Below are positions 8,272 to 17,300 of a stretch of 64,000 bases of DNA, piece by piece. Below the pieces are notes generated by a model. That model was not told the origin of the DNA, ran no database searches, and worked only from the letters and a program-made list of their open reading frames with translations. Numbering within the stretch: position 1 is the stretch's first letter; each line of letters starts with the position of its first letter. The DNA lies in assembly GCF_008639165.1 (NCBI RefSeq), contig NZ_CP029197.1:6452001-6516000 (forward strand), given 5' to 3'. The stretch comes from Streptomyces venezuelae ATCC 10712 (GTDB taxonomy: Bacteria > Actinomycetota > Actinomycetes > Streptomycetales > Streptomycetaceae). Position numbers and translations under genes: made by a program.

Positions 8272-8451
8272 ATGACCGACCGCGAACAGAACCGCCCGAC
8301 GCCCCCGTCCGAAGCCCCCGGGGAAAGCGGCGACAGCGCTGCCCGCCGCGAAGCGAAAGACGCCGTCGTCCCCGACCGAAAGAACGCCGAGCCCGACACC
8401 GACACCCGCGACCGCGAGTCCACCCAGGACGACAGGAATCCGCCCACGTAA
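8272..8451 (+). CDS. Small hydrophilic, probably disordered protein
   Basis: A 59-codon gene with ATG 8272 preceded by GAAAGGAAC at good spacing, ending TAA at 8449-8451. The product (MTDREQNRPTPPSEAPGE...) is almost entirely charged or polar with Asp/Glu/Arg and Pro. It has no hydrophobic core and should be intrinsically disordered. It is divergent from phosphoketolase, 150 bp away. No family was recognised. The good ribosome site, the GC3-rich codons and the location among small stress proteins make it a credible gene, but expression is unproven. Confidence 0.55.
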   Translation: MTDREQNRPTPPSEAPGESGDSAARREAKDAVVPDRKNAEPDTDTRDRESTQDDRNPPT

Positions 8452-8470
8452 CCGAAAGGGGCCTACGGCC

Positions 8471-8498
8471 CTCGGAGCGCCGCCGGGGCCACCCCTTC
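8471..8498. repeat. Direct repeat, left copy
   Basis: CTCGGAGCGCCGCCGGGGCC followed by ACCCCTTC recurs at 9457-9488 with a 2-nt insertion and a few substitutions. The copies flank the lipoprotein gene, the 23-codon ORF and the AT-richer spacer. Confidence 0.6.
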
Positions 8499-8546
8499 AA
8501 CGTTCGTGTGCGCCGACCGCGTTTCGCGAGGCGATGACGAGAACAG

Positions 8547-9056
8547 GTGAAGATGCCGGACAAGACCACTCGACGCCTCCTGATGGTGTTGGCCGCCTCG
8601 TTGCTCTTGAGTTCCTGCTCCACATCCGACCGAGACCGTGCCACACGCGACCCCTACCCGTACTGGGAGCTGGGAGTTGGCGCCCCCGAGGTCGCCGACT
8701 TCATGAAGGTCGTCGTGCCGGCGGGCGCGACGGAAGTGAACGGTGCGGTTCAGGCGAACCCGCAGGAGGACGTCTACCTCCTCTCCTTCGTCACAGACGC
8801 GAACACGGCCGTCCAGATCGCGGAAGACCTTCGCACAGAGAAGCCGATCCGCACCAAGGCAGTGGATCTCCCGCCGGATGAGGAACTCTTCGGGCACCTG
8901 GGGCTGCCAGAACCGCAGACGCTGAAGGGTGCCCGTTGGGCAGGGGTGTGCCCGCCATGCGTGAAGGACCACCGCCGTAGCAGCGTCCAGTGGATCGACG
9001 TCTACGTGTACGACCTGGCAGGCGGCAAGGCGCGGGTGTACCTCCACGCCTTCTGA
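8547..9056 (+). CDS. Putative secreted lipoprotein
   Basis: The 169-residue protein has a basic N-terminus, a hydrophobic segment and the lipobox LLSSC near residue 24, so it should be exported and lipid-anchored outside the membrane. The mature part includes CPPC-like spacing (GVCPPCVKD) near residues 133-140, which could form a disulfide, and a C-terminal QWIDVYVYDLAGGKARVYLHAF. No enzyme family was recognised. The start is GTG 8547 or ATG 8553. Codon use is slightly less GC3-biased than the neighbours. The gene lies between two copies of a direct repeat, which may mark a later insertion. Confidence 0.75.
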   Translation: MKMPDKTTRRLLMVLAASLLLSSCSTSDRDRATRDPYPYWELGVGAPEVADFMKVVVPAGATEVNGAVQANPQEDVYLLSFVTDANTAVQIAEDLRTEKPIRTKAVDLPPDEELFGHLGLPEPQTLKGARWAGVCPPCVKDHRRSSVQWIDVYVYDLAGGKARVYLHAF

Positions 9057-9364
9057 TCGCCGAGGGCGGGGACGACGGCCTGGCCGGCCGCAAGGCGGCA
9101 GCCCAGGCAGGTCGCGGGCCGACGCCGGAGGATCGGACTTTCGGCTGGCAGACCTGCCCGAGCTGGGTGCGTTTTCCCTCGTGTCGACTGCATGGGAAAT
9201 CGCCACTGAGCTGAGTTCACCACGCGAGCCGGGAAGCCCCGGATTTAATCGGTGGTGCCGCGCCTCGGAGGGGGCTAGGGTTCTGCTCGTTCCACGGCGC
9301 GGCTGTGTCCTCGTCGGGGGATCGGTGTCTGTGTGTTGAGAAGAAGCAGGAGGTGAGGACATTG

Positions 9365-9436
9365 ATGACTGTCACGGTGACGGGCTCTGCCCGCATTCAG
9401 GAGTTCATCGTTCCCACCCCTGTGGCCTCCGGCTGA
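9365..9436 (+). CDS. Possible 23-residue peptide ORF (leader peptide candidate)
   Basis: ATG 9365 is preceded by AGGAGG at good distance, one of the best ribosome sites in the window. The frame reads MTVTVTGSARIQEFIVPTPV then ASG and stop TGA 9434-9436. The peptide has no Cys and is not like known Streptomyces cysteine-rich leader peptides. It is followed after 16 nt by strong palindromes and then by rsgA, which itself starts at TTG with a weak site. It could be a leader peptide, a secreted or modified peptide precursor, or chance. Confidence 0.35.
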   Translation: MTVTVTGSARIQEFIVPTPVASG

Positions 9437-9456
9437 CACTCACTCGAAACCGCGCG

Positions 9457-9488
9457 CTCGGAGCGCGCCGCCGGGGCCGCCCCTTCGA
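9457..9488. repeat. Direct repeat, right copy
   Basis: CTCGGAGCGC then GCCGCCGGGGCC then GCCCCTTCGAA matches 8471-8498 apart from a 2-nt insertion and a few substitutions. It overlaps the palindromes upstream of rsgA. Confidence 0.6.
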
Positions 9489-9498
9489 AGGGTTCCCC

Positions 9499-10620
9499 TT
9501 GTTCCACACCTCGTTCCACGCGTCTTCCTCCTCCGATGCCCAGCACCCGCTCGCCGCGTACGGCTGGGACGCGGGCTGGGAGGCCGAGTTCGCCCCCTAC
9601 GCCGCCCAGGGACTTCTCCCCGGCCGGGTGATCCGGGTCGACCGCGGTCAGTGTTACGTCGCCACCGCCGGCGGGGTCGTGCGCGCCGACACGGCGTTCG
9701 TGACTCCGCACGATCCGCTCCGGGTCATCTGTACCGGTGACTGGGCCGCTGTCGACCCCGAGGGCGTCAGCGATCCCCGTTACGTCCGGGCGTGCCTGCC
9801 GCGTCGTACCGCCTTCGCGCGGTCGACCTCCTCCCAGCGGTCCGAGGGGCAGATCCTCGCGGCCAACGTCGACCACGCGGTCATCACGGTCTCGCTCGCC
9901 GTCGAGCTGGACCTCGGCCGGATCGAGCGCTTCCTCGCCCTGGCGTGGGAGTCCGGCGCCCAGCCGACCGTCGTCCTCAGCAAGGCCGACCTCGTGCCCG
10001 ACCCGGTCGGCCTCTCCTACCTCGTCGAAGACGTCGAGACGGTCGCCCCCGGCGTCCAGGTCGTGCCCCTCAGCTCGACCACCGGCGAGGGACTCGACGT
10101 GCTGTCCGCGGTGGTCGCCGGCGGCACGACCGTGCTGCTCGGCGTCTCCGGCGCCGGAAAGTCGACCCTCGCCAACGCGCTGGTCGGCGCGGACGTCATG
10201 GACGTCCAGGCGGCCCGTGACGTCGACGGCAAGGGCCGTCACACCACGACCACCCGCAACCTCTTCGTCCTGCCGGGCGGGGGAGTCCTCATCGACACCC
10301 CAGGGCTCCGCGGAGTCGGCCTCTGGGACGCCGAGACCGGTGTCGGCCAGGTCTTCTCGGAGATCGAGGAGCTGGCCGCGGAGTGCCGCTTCCACGACTG
10401 CGCCCACGAGTCGGAGCCCGGCTGCGCCGTGGCCGCGGCGATCGAGGACGGCTCGCTCCCGGTGCGACGCCTGGAGAGCTACCGCAAGCTGCTCCGCGAG
10501 AACCAGCGGATCGTGGCCAAGACCGACGCCCGGCTGCGCACCGAGATCCTCAAGGACTGGAAGCGGAAGGGCGCCGAGGGCCGCCGCGCCTTGGCGATGA
10601 AGCGCGGACAGGTCCGGTAG
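9499..10620 (+). CDS. rsgA: Ribosome small subunit-dependent GTPase RsgA
   Basis: This 373-residue protein is a circularly permuted GTPase that acts in late 30S subunit maturation. It has the permuted order of motifs after an N-terminal OB-like domain: G4 (VVLSKADL, about 156-163), then G1 P-loop GVSGAGKST (215-223), then G3 DTPGLR. A zinc-binding C-terminal segment CRFHDCAHESEPGC (296-309) follows. Length is normal. The first in-frame start is TTG 9499, with GAAGGG about 6 nt before it. No in-frame ATG or GTG precedes the conserved HPLAAYGWD segment, so this rare start is the best choice. It follows a possible leader ORF and two palindromes, which may modulate its expression. Confidence 0.92.
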   Translation: MFHTSFHASSSSDAQHPLAAYGWDAGWEAEFAPYAAQGLLPGRVIRVDRGQCYVATAGGVVRADTAFVTPHDPLRVICTGDWAAVDPEGVSDPRYVRACLPRRTAFARSTSSQRSEGQILAANVDHAVITVSLAVELDLGRIERFLALAWESGAQPTVVLSKADLVPDPVGLSYLVEDVETVAPGVQVVPLSSTTGEGLDVLSAVVAGGTTVLLGVSGAGKSTLANALVGADVMDVQAARDVDGKGRHTTTTRNLFVLPGGGVLIDTPGLRGVGLWDAETGVGQVFSEIEELAAECRFHDCAHESEPGCAVAAAIEDGSLPVRRLESYRKLLRENQRIVAKTDARLRTEILKDWKRKGAEGRRALAMKRGQVR

Positions 10621-10765
10621 CGGCGTGCGGGGGAGCGCCCCTCCCCGCCACGCGCGCGGACCGGTCCGGTAGCGGGCGCGCGAGGGAGAGGGAGCGTCCC
10701 CCGCCACCAGCGTCGTGTCCGAAAACCGCGAGCCGGGGGTCGTCGGCCGTCGCACACTGGGAGAC

Positions 10766-12160
10766 GTGACGGACGACGACACCCGCTACGAGGCGGTCAG
10801 CAGCAGGGACGCGCGGTTCGACGGCGAGTTCTTCTTCGCCGTCCGCACCACCGGCATCTACTGCCGTCCCAGCTGCCCCGCCGTCACCCCCAAACGGCAG
10901 AACGTCGCCTTCTTCCCGACGGCCGCCGCCGCCCAGGGCCACGGCTTCCGGGCCTGCCGCCGCTGCCGCCCGGACGCCGTGCCCGGCTCCGCCGCCTGGG
11001 ACGTCCGGGCCGATGTCGTCGGGCGCGCCATGCGGATGATCGGCGACGGCGTCGTCGACCGCGAAGGCGTCCCCGGCCTCGCCGGACGTCTCGGCTACAG
11101 CACCCGGCAGGTGCAGCGACAGCTCACCGCCGAGCTCGGCGCCGGGCCCGTCGCGCTCGCCCGCGCCCAGCGGGCGCACACCGCGCGGCTGCTCCTCCAG
11201 ACCACCGGGCTCCCGGTGACCGAGATCGCCTTCGCGGCCGGGTTCGCCAGCGTCCGCCAGTTCAACGAGACCATCCGCGCCGTCTACGCCCGCACCCCCA
11301 GCGCGCTGCGCGCCGAGGCGGGCAGCGGCGCGGGAGCCCGCACCGCCCTGGCCGCGGGGGTGCCGCTGCGGCTCGCCCACCGGGGGCCGTACGCCGCGGG
11401 CGAGGTCTTCGAGCTGCTCGCCGCCGAGGCCGTGCCCCGCGTCGAGGAGGTCGTCGGCGCTCCCGGCGCCCGCACCTACCGGCGCACCCTCCGGCTGCCG
11501 TACGGCACCGGGGTCGTCTCCGTCGACGAGCGCTCCGCCGGGCGCTGGCTCGAGGCCCGGATCCACCTCACCGAGCTGCGCGACCTGACCACCGCCGTGC
11601 ACCGGCTGCGCCGCCTCTTCGACCTGGACGCCGACCCGTACGCGGTCGCCGAGCGCCTCGGGTCGGCCCCCGGGCTCGCCGCCGAGGTGGCCGCCCGGCC
11701 CGGCGTACGGTCCCCGGGGACGGCCGAACCGGAGGAGTTCGCGCTGCGGACGCTGCTCGGCGCGGCGGAGTCCGCCCGGGTCGTCGAGGAGCACGGCACC
11801 CCGCTGGCCACCGGCTGCGGCAGCCTCACCCACGTCTTCCCGGAGCCCCGGGCGCTGACCGGCCACCCGGTCGCGGGCCCGCTGGCCCGCGCCCTCGCCG
11901 ACGGGGAGGTGCGCCTCGATCCGGGCGCCGACCGCGACGAGGCCGAGCGGGCGCTGCTCGCCGTTCCCGGCGTGAGCGCCGAGGCCGCGGCCCTGATCCG
12001 GATGCGGGCCCTCGGCGACCCCGACGTGCCCCTGGCGGACGGCCCGAACGCGGAGGAGTGGCGGCCCTGGCGCTCGTACGCCGCCCGCTACCTCAGGACG
12101 CCGCTCCCGGCGGCTCCTCAAGGCCCCAGCTGTGGATCCGGCGCGGATGGATCCGGATGA
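10766..12160 (+). CDS. Ada/AlkA fusion: alkylation-response regulator and DNA-3-methyladenine glycosylase
   Basis: A 464-residue three-part protein. Residues 1-75 form an Ada zinc domain with Cys33, Cys37, Cys64 and Cys67 (YCRPSCP...CRRCRPDA), which accepts methyl groups from DNA phosphotriesters. Residues about 85-190 are an AraC-type helix-turn-helix (YSTRQVQRQL, EIAFAAGFASVRQFNETIR). The rest is an AlkA N-terminal plus HhH glycosylase domain, in which AVPGVSAEAAALIRMRALGD is the helix-hairpin-helix segment. It should both sense alkylation and excise 3-methyladenine. GTG 10766 starts at the expected domain boundary; an upstream GTG (10715) is less likely. The 3' end overlaps the convergent PPOX gene by 68 bp. 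Confidence 0.9.
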   Translation: MTDDDTRYEAVSSRDARFDGEFFFAVRTTGIYCRPSCPAVTPKRQNVAFFPTAAAAQGHGFRACRRCRPDAVPGSAAWDVRADVVGRAMRMIGDGVVDREGVPGLAGRLGYSTRQVQRQLTAELGAGPVALARAQRAHTARLLLQTTGLPVTEIAFAAGFASVRQFNETIRAVYARTPSALRAEAGSGAGARTALAAGVPLRLAHRGPYAAGEVFELLAAEAVPRVEEVVGAPGARTYRRTLRLPYGTGVVSVDERSAGRWLEARIHLTELRDLTTAVHRLRRLFDLDADPYAVAERLGSAPGLAAEVAARPGVRSPGTAEPEEFALRTLLGAAESARVVEEHGTPLATGCGSLTHVFPEPRALTGHPVAGPLARALADGEVRLDPGADRDEAERALLAVPGVSAEAAALIRMRALGDPDVPLADGPNAEEWRPWRSYAARYLRTPLPAAPQGPSCGSGADGSG

Positions 12161-12491
12161 CCTCCTCGCTGAAGTGCGGGCCCAGCGCGTGCGGGCCGAC
12201 GAGGAGCTCCGCCTCGCCCCGGATCTCCACGCCCCGCACCCGCCAGGGGCGGGTGCTCGCGAGGTCGTCCACGACCAGCGCGACCTTCGGGTTCTCCCGC
12301 AGGTTGCGCCACTTCTTCGTACGGCCCATGGCGAGCCCGCCCACCAGGACCGTGCCGTCCTCCTGCGGGAAGAAGCCGACGGGGTTGACCTGCGGCTGAC
12401 CCGACGGGTCGACCGTGGCCATCCGGGCGAGCTGCCGGCCACCGGTGAGATAGGCGCGTTCCGCCTCGCTGAAGCCCTCGAAATCCCTCAT
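12093..12491 (-). CDS. PPOX-class F420/flavin-dependent oxidoreductase
   Basis: The 132-residue protein has the split-barrel fold signature of the pyridoxamine-phosphate-oxidase-like family: RQLARMATVDPSGQPQVNPVGFF, then the GRTKKWRNLRENPKVALVVDDL cofactor-binding segment and a VRGVEIRGEAEL strand. In actinobacteria such short members are commonly annotated as PPOX-class F420-dependent enzymes; the substrate is unknown. The N-terminal MRDFEGFSEAERAYL is typical of the group. It converges on the Ada/AlkA gene and shares 68 bp with it on the opposite strand. It is upstream of nothing on its own strand, so it is probably transcribed alone or with DUF456. Confidence 0.85.
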   Translation of the reverse strand: MRDFEGFSEAERAYLTGGRQLARMATVDPSGQPQVNPVGFFPQEDGTVLVGGLAMGRTKKWRNLRENPKVALVVDDLASTRPWRVRGVEIRGEAELLVGPHALGPHFSEEVIRIHPRRIHSWGLEEPPGAAS

Positions 12492-12583
12492 GGCCCCAGG
12501 ATGGTGCCGCGAGGCCCCCGGCGGATCGGCGGCGGGACCGATCCCGCTCCCTCCACGGTCCTAGGACCGGCCCTTGCGACCTT

Positions 12584-13066
12584 TCAGCCCCAGAGGACCG
12601 CGCCCGCCCACGCCCCCACGATCAGCAGACAGGAGAACAGCTCGACGAGCACGCTGGTGCCCGCGGCCCGCATCACCGTCCGGGTCGCCGCCCGGGCCTG
12701 GCCGTGTCCGCCGAGCCGGAGCCGCTCCGAGAGGTAGACACCGCCGACGAAGCCGGGGATCGCGCCGATCACCGGGACCAGCACGAAGCCCAGGAGCGCG
12801 CCCACCCCCGCGTACGCCACCATCCGCCGGGTGATGCCCACCCCCCGGAAACGGCGCGCCGGCAACTGCCAGACGACCACTTGGGTGAGCAGCAGCAGGC
12901 CCGTCGTGGAGGCCAGCAGGATCCAGGCGAGGTCGGTCCGCTCGTGCAGCGACCACCACAGCATCGCCGCCCACACCAGCCACGTCCCCGGCACGCCGGG
13001 GGCCAGTACCCCGAACAGCCCGAGCAGCATCACCGTCGCGACCAGCAGGAGCTGCCACACGCTCAT
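12584..13066 (-). CDS. DUF456 family membrane protein
   Basis: This 160-residue integral membrane protein has about four or five transmembrane segments. It carries the DUF456 glycine-rich signatures GLFGVLAPGVPGTWLVWAA (residues 15-33) and GALLGFVLVPVIGAIPGFVGG (about 88-110). The family has glycine-zipper-like repeats and no established function. The start ATG at 13066 is unambiguous at the first hydrophobic segment. It lies 92 bp upstream of the PPOX gene on the same strand and may be co-transcribed with it. Confidence 0.88.
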   Translation of the reverse strand: MSVWQLLLVATVMLLGLFGVLAPGVPGTWLVWAAMLWWSLHERTDLAWILLASTTGLLLLTQVVVWQLPARRFRGVGITRRMVAYAGVGALLGFVLVPVIGAIPGFVGGVYLSERLRLGGHGQARAATRTVMRAAGTSVLVELFSCLLIVGAWAGAVLWG

Positions 13067-13131
13067 GTGCCCAGGGTGCCGGAATCCGGGTGTTCCCGCA
13101 GGTCAAGGCGGACGGACGGAGTACGGCGGGG

Positions 13132-14115
13132 TCAGCCGCGGGCCACCCAGCCCTTCTCGTACGCGTGCCAGCCGAGCTGCAGCCGGGTCGTCACCCCGGT
13201 CAGTTCCATCAGGCCCTTCACCCGGCGCTGCACCGTCCGCAGCCCCAGGTCCAGCTGCTTCGCCACGCTCGCGTCCGTCATCCCGGCGAGCAGCAGCGAC
13301 AGGATCTCCAGGTCCATGACGTCCGGGCCCGGAGCCTCGTCCTCGGTGATCTGCGCGCCCGCGCCGAGTCTCAGCGGCAGCGCCTCCCGCCAGACCGATT
13401 CGAACAGGCCCATCAGTGACTCCAGGAGCCCGCTCGCGTGCACGACGATCGCCGCGGGCTCCGCGCCCCGGCCGGTCAGCGGCACCATCGCCAGGTTCCC
13501 GTCGGCGACCACCAGCTTCGTCGGCACCCGGTCGGCGACCCGGATCTTCTCCTCGCGGCTGAGCGCCGCCGAGAGTTCGAGCAGCCCGGACGGCAGGGTG
13601 AGCACTTCGCGCTCGATGACCACCCGGTAGCGCACCCCCCGCCCGGCGGCCTGCTCCTCGGCGTCGTTCTCCATGCCGGAGACCGCGATCGGCTTGCCCG
13701 TCACCAGGGCGCAGACCTCCTCCTGCGCGCCCAGCTGGAGCTGGAGGAAGCGGTGGGTGACGGCGCTCGCGCCGGTCACCACCTCGACCAGGTCGTGCAC
13801 GGCGGCCTCGGCCGCCTCCGCCCGGTACTCCTCGGCGAGCAGCTTCGCCGCCAGCTCTGCCTGCTCCAGTTCGTGGCGCTGCTGGGTGAGGAGGGCGCCA
13901 AGGGCCACCCCGGGCGGCGCCGCCACCCAGCGTCCGGTGCGCGCCGAGGACTGGGCGGCGAGCCCCTGCGACTCCAGGCGGCGCAGGGCCCGCTCGGTGT
14001 CCCGCTCGGGCAGGGCGAGCCGGTGCGCGAGGTCGGTCACCTCGGCCGCGCCCAGCGCGACCAGCGCCCGGTACGCGGACTCCTGGCGCTCGTCGAGTCC
14101 TATCGCTCCCAGCAT
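13132..14115 (-). CDS. TrmB/LuxR-type helix-turn-helix regulator
   Basis: A 327-residue regulator. The N-terminus (GLDERQESAYRALVALGAAE...) is a TrmB-like winged helix. A long helical linker (residues about 75-120) follows, then a sensor-like middle region. The C-terminus (LDLEILSLLLAGMTDASVAK, DLGLRTVQRRVKGLMELTGV) is a LuxR-type HTH. This double-HTH design is frequent in Streptomyces next to secreted proteases and peptide-linked genes. It is divergent from the subtilase gene (233 bp between starts), so it may control that protease; this is inference. No ligand is known. Confidence 0.85.
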   Translation of the reverse strand: MLGAIGLDERQESAYRALVALGAAEVTDLAHRLALPERDTERALRRLESQGLAAQSSARTGRWVAAPPGVALGALLTQQRHELEQAELAAKLLAEEYRAEAAEAAVHDLVEVVTGASAVTHRFLQLQLGAQEEVCALVTGKPIAVSGMENDAEEQAAGRGVRYRVVIEREVLTLPSGLLELSAALSREEKIRVADRVPTKLVVADGNLAMVPLTGRGAEPAAIVVHASGLLESLMGLFESVWREALPLRLGAGAQITEDEAPGPDVMDLEILSLLLAGMTDASVAKQLDLGLRTVQRRVKGLMELTGVTTRLQLGWHAYEKGWVARG

Positions 14116-14348
14116 GGATGCCCCACCCCTCGCCCTACCGCCGACGGGCGCCCCGGATTCTTCCCGGGACGTTCACCGGAGGCATTCGTTCCGTTGGTGA
14201 CCTGGCGGGAAACGGCCACGGCGTATTCCCGCCTCGCCCATCATCCCTGTACCGCCCTCACCTCTGCCAATGTGGCGCCACCGCAGCACCAACAGCTCCC
14301 GGAGACGGGTGTCTTGTGCCCTTTTTCCGGAATCAGATGGGGAGAGCG

Positions 14349-17300
14349 ATGCGCCCGATTTCGCGTACGGCCCTGGGGGCGGCGACCGCCGTCGTCCTGG
14401 CCGTCACCGCGGTCGCGCCGTCCGTGGCGAACGAGCCACGGGACGGCACGGCCGGCAAGCGACCGCTGGTAGGCAGCGAGGCCCCGGCCCGCGCCGGGGA
14501 CCGCGCCGCCACGGTGACCCTGGTCACCGGCGACCGCGTCGTGGTCACCCACGACGCCGACGGCAACCCGGCCGCCACCGCACTGCCGCGCGAGGACGGA
14601 ACCGTCCCCCTGGTCCAGACCCGCCGCTCCGGCCAGGACCTCTACGTCTACCCCGAGGGCGCCACCGAGGCGCTCGCCGCCGGCCGCGTCGACCAGGAAC
14701 TCTTCAACGTCACCGGACTCGTCCGCCAGGGCTACGACGACGCCGCCACCCCGACCCTGCCGCTCATCGCCGTCTACGGCTCCGACCTCGCCCGCTCCGT
14801 CCCCGCCGCCCCGCGCGGCGCGAAGCGCGGCCAGGTCCTGAAGGCCGTCGACGGCGTCGCCCTCAAGGCGGACAAGAAGCAGGCCGCCACGTTCTGGGCC
14901 GACCTGAACGCCCCCGCGGCCCGCTCCGCCGCCGGGATCGAGAAGCTCTGGCTCGACCGCAAGGTCCAGGCCACCCTGGAGCGCTCGACGAAGCAGGTCC
15001 ACGCCCCCGAGGCCTGGGCCGCCGGCTACGACGGCACCGGCACCAAGGTCGCCGTCCTCGACACCGGGGCCGACGTCGAACACCCCGACCTCAAGGGCCG
15101 GGTCGCCGCCTCGGAGAACTTCACCGACTCCGACAGCGCCGACGACCGCCAGGGCCACGGCACCCACACCATCTCCACCGTCGGCGGCTCCGGCGCGGCG
15201 AGCGGCGGCAAGAAGAAGGGCGTCGCGCCCGGCGCGACCCTCCTCAACGGCAAGGTCCTCAACGACTCCGGCTCGGGCGCCGCCTCCTGGATCATCGCCG
15301 GCATGGAATGGGCCGTCGCCCAGGGCGCCGACGTCGTCTCCATGAGCCTCGGCAACCCCGAACCCACCGACTGCACCGACCCGATGAGCGTCGCCGCCGA
15401 GCAACTCGCGCAGAACAAGGGCACGTTGTTCGTCATCGCCGCCGGTAACTCGGGCCCCGCCCTCAACACGGTCTCCTCGCCCGGCTGCGCGCCCGGCGTC
15501 CTCACCGTCGGCGCCACGGACCGCGACGACTCCACCGCGTACTTCTCCAGCCGCGGCCCGACGATCGTCAACCACACCCTCAAGCCCGAGATAGCGGCGC
15601 CCGGCGTCGGCATCTCCGCCGCGGCGGCCGGCGGCCGCGGCGTGTACGCCTACCAGTCCATGTCCGGTACGTCGATGGCCACCCCGCACGTCGCGGGCGC
15701 CGCCGCCATCGTCAAGCAGCGCCACCCCGACTGGACCGCCCAGCAGATCAAGGCCGCGCTCGTGGCCTCCGCCGAGAGTTCCGTCCCCGGCGACGTCCGC
15801 GAGGTCGGCGGCGGCCGCCTCGACGTCAAGGCGGCCATCGACCAGACCGTCCTCGGCGCCCCCGCCGTCCAGGGCGGCACCTACAACTGGCCGCAGGACA
15901 GGACCGACCGCACCTCGGTCTCCGTCCCGTACACCAACACCTCCGACGCCCCGGTCACGCTGAACCTGGCCGTCGAGAAGGTCACCGGCAACGACGGCTC
16001 CGCCGTGCGGAGTCCGATCGCCCGCCTCGGCAGCCGCACCGTCACCGTCCCGGCCGGCGCCACCGTCCGGGTCCCGCTGCAACTCGACCCGGCGGCCCGC
16101 CTCGACCGCGCCCAGTACGGCGACGTCACCGGCCGTGTGATCGCCACCGGCAAGGGCGGCGTCCACGTCTCCACCCCGTTCTCGCTCTACGTCGAGCCCG
16201 AGACCGTCACCCTCCGGGTCAAGCTGATCGACCGTCAGGGCGAGCCCGCCGCGGGCGCCTCCTCCCTCGACGTCATCGGCACCGACGTCGCCAGCGGCGA
16301 GCGCCGCTTCAACGACGGCGCCGCCGACCAGGTCTACCGGCTGCGCCCCGGCAGCTACTTCCTCTCCTCCTTCGTCACCACCCCCGACGCGGGGGAGGGC
16401 GCCACGCTGAACGACTCGCTCAGCTACCTCGGCCGCCCGCAGCTTGAGCTGAAGAAGGACACCACGGTCGTCCTCGACGCCCGCAGGGCCCACAAGCTGT
16501 CGGTCACGACCGACAAGGCGTCCGAGGCCCGCGGCACCACCCTCGCCTTCGCCCGCTCCTGGGACGACTTCTGGATCCACGCCGGCACCGCCGCGGGCGG
16601 CCGCACCATCCGCGGCTACTACGCCTCCGTCGAAGGCGCCGCCCAGGAGGGCGACTTCGAGTTCGGCAGCTACTGGCGCACCGCCGCCCCGCAGATCTCC
16701 TCCCTGCGGACCGGCGACGGCCTGACCCTGCACCCGGTCACCGGCTCCACCGGCTCCGCCAACCTCGACGGCGCCGGTTCCGCCCGCCTCGCCGACGCGG
16801 GCGCCGGCACCCCCGACGAGCTCAAGGCCGCCGGGGTCCAGGGCCGCGTCGCCCTGGTCCGCTTCCCCGACACCTCCACCGCCGCGGCGACCGTCGCACG
16901 CGACGCCAAGGCGGCGGGCGCGGTGGCCGTCCTCGGATACCGCACCGGCCCCGGCCGCTGGTACCCGTCGGCCGGGTTCACCGGCGCCGCGTTCCCGGTC
17001 CTCGCCGTCGACTCCACCGAGGGCGCGGCGCTGCTCGCCCGGCTCGCGGCCGGCGAGGTCACGCTCTCCTGGAAGGCCACGGCGAAGAGCCCGTACCTCT
17101 ACAACCTCGCCTTCCCCGAGCGGGGTTCGATCCGCGGCGACAAGAACTACCGCGTCCGCGACGGACAGCTCGGCCGCACCGAGTCCACCTACCGCGCGAT
17201 GGGCGTCGCCAACGACTTCCTCGACTTCGGCGGCGCCACCCGGCCCAGCGGCCTGGCGATCGGCTTCGGCGACCTCGCGACCGTGCCCGCCCCGGGCACC

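Larger units (their letters stand above)
9057..9498. other. Intergenic region with 23-codon ORF and palindromes
   Basis: The 442-bp gap before rsgA is visibly less GC-rich than the neighbourhood (for example GGATTTAATCGG near 9241-9251). It contains a 23-codon ORF at 9365-9436. It also holds two perfect palindromes close to rsgA: CGCGCTCGGAGCGCG (9453-9467) and CCCTTCGAAGGG (9481-9492). The right copy of the direct repeat overlaps both. Nothing else was recognised. Confidence 0.5.
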
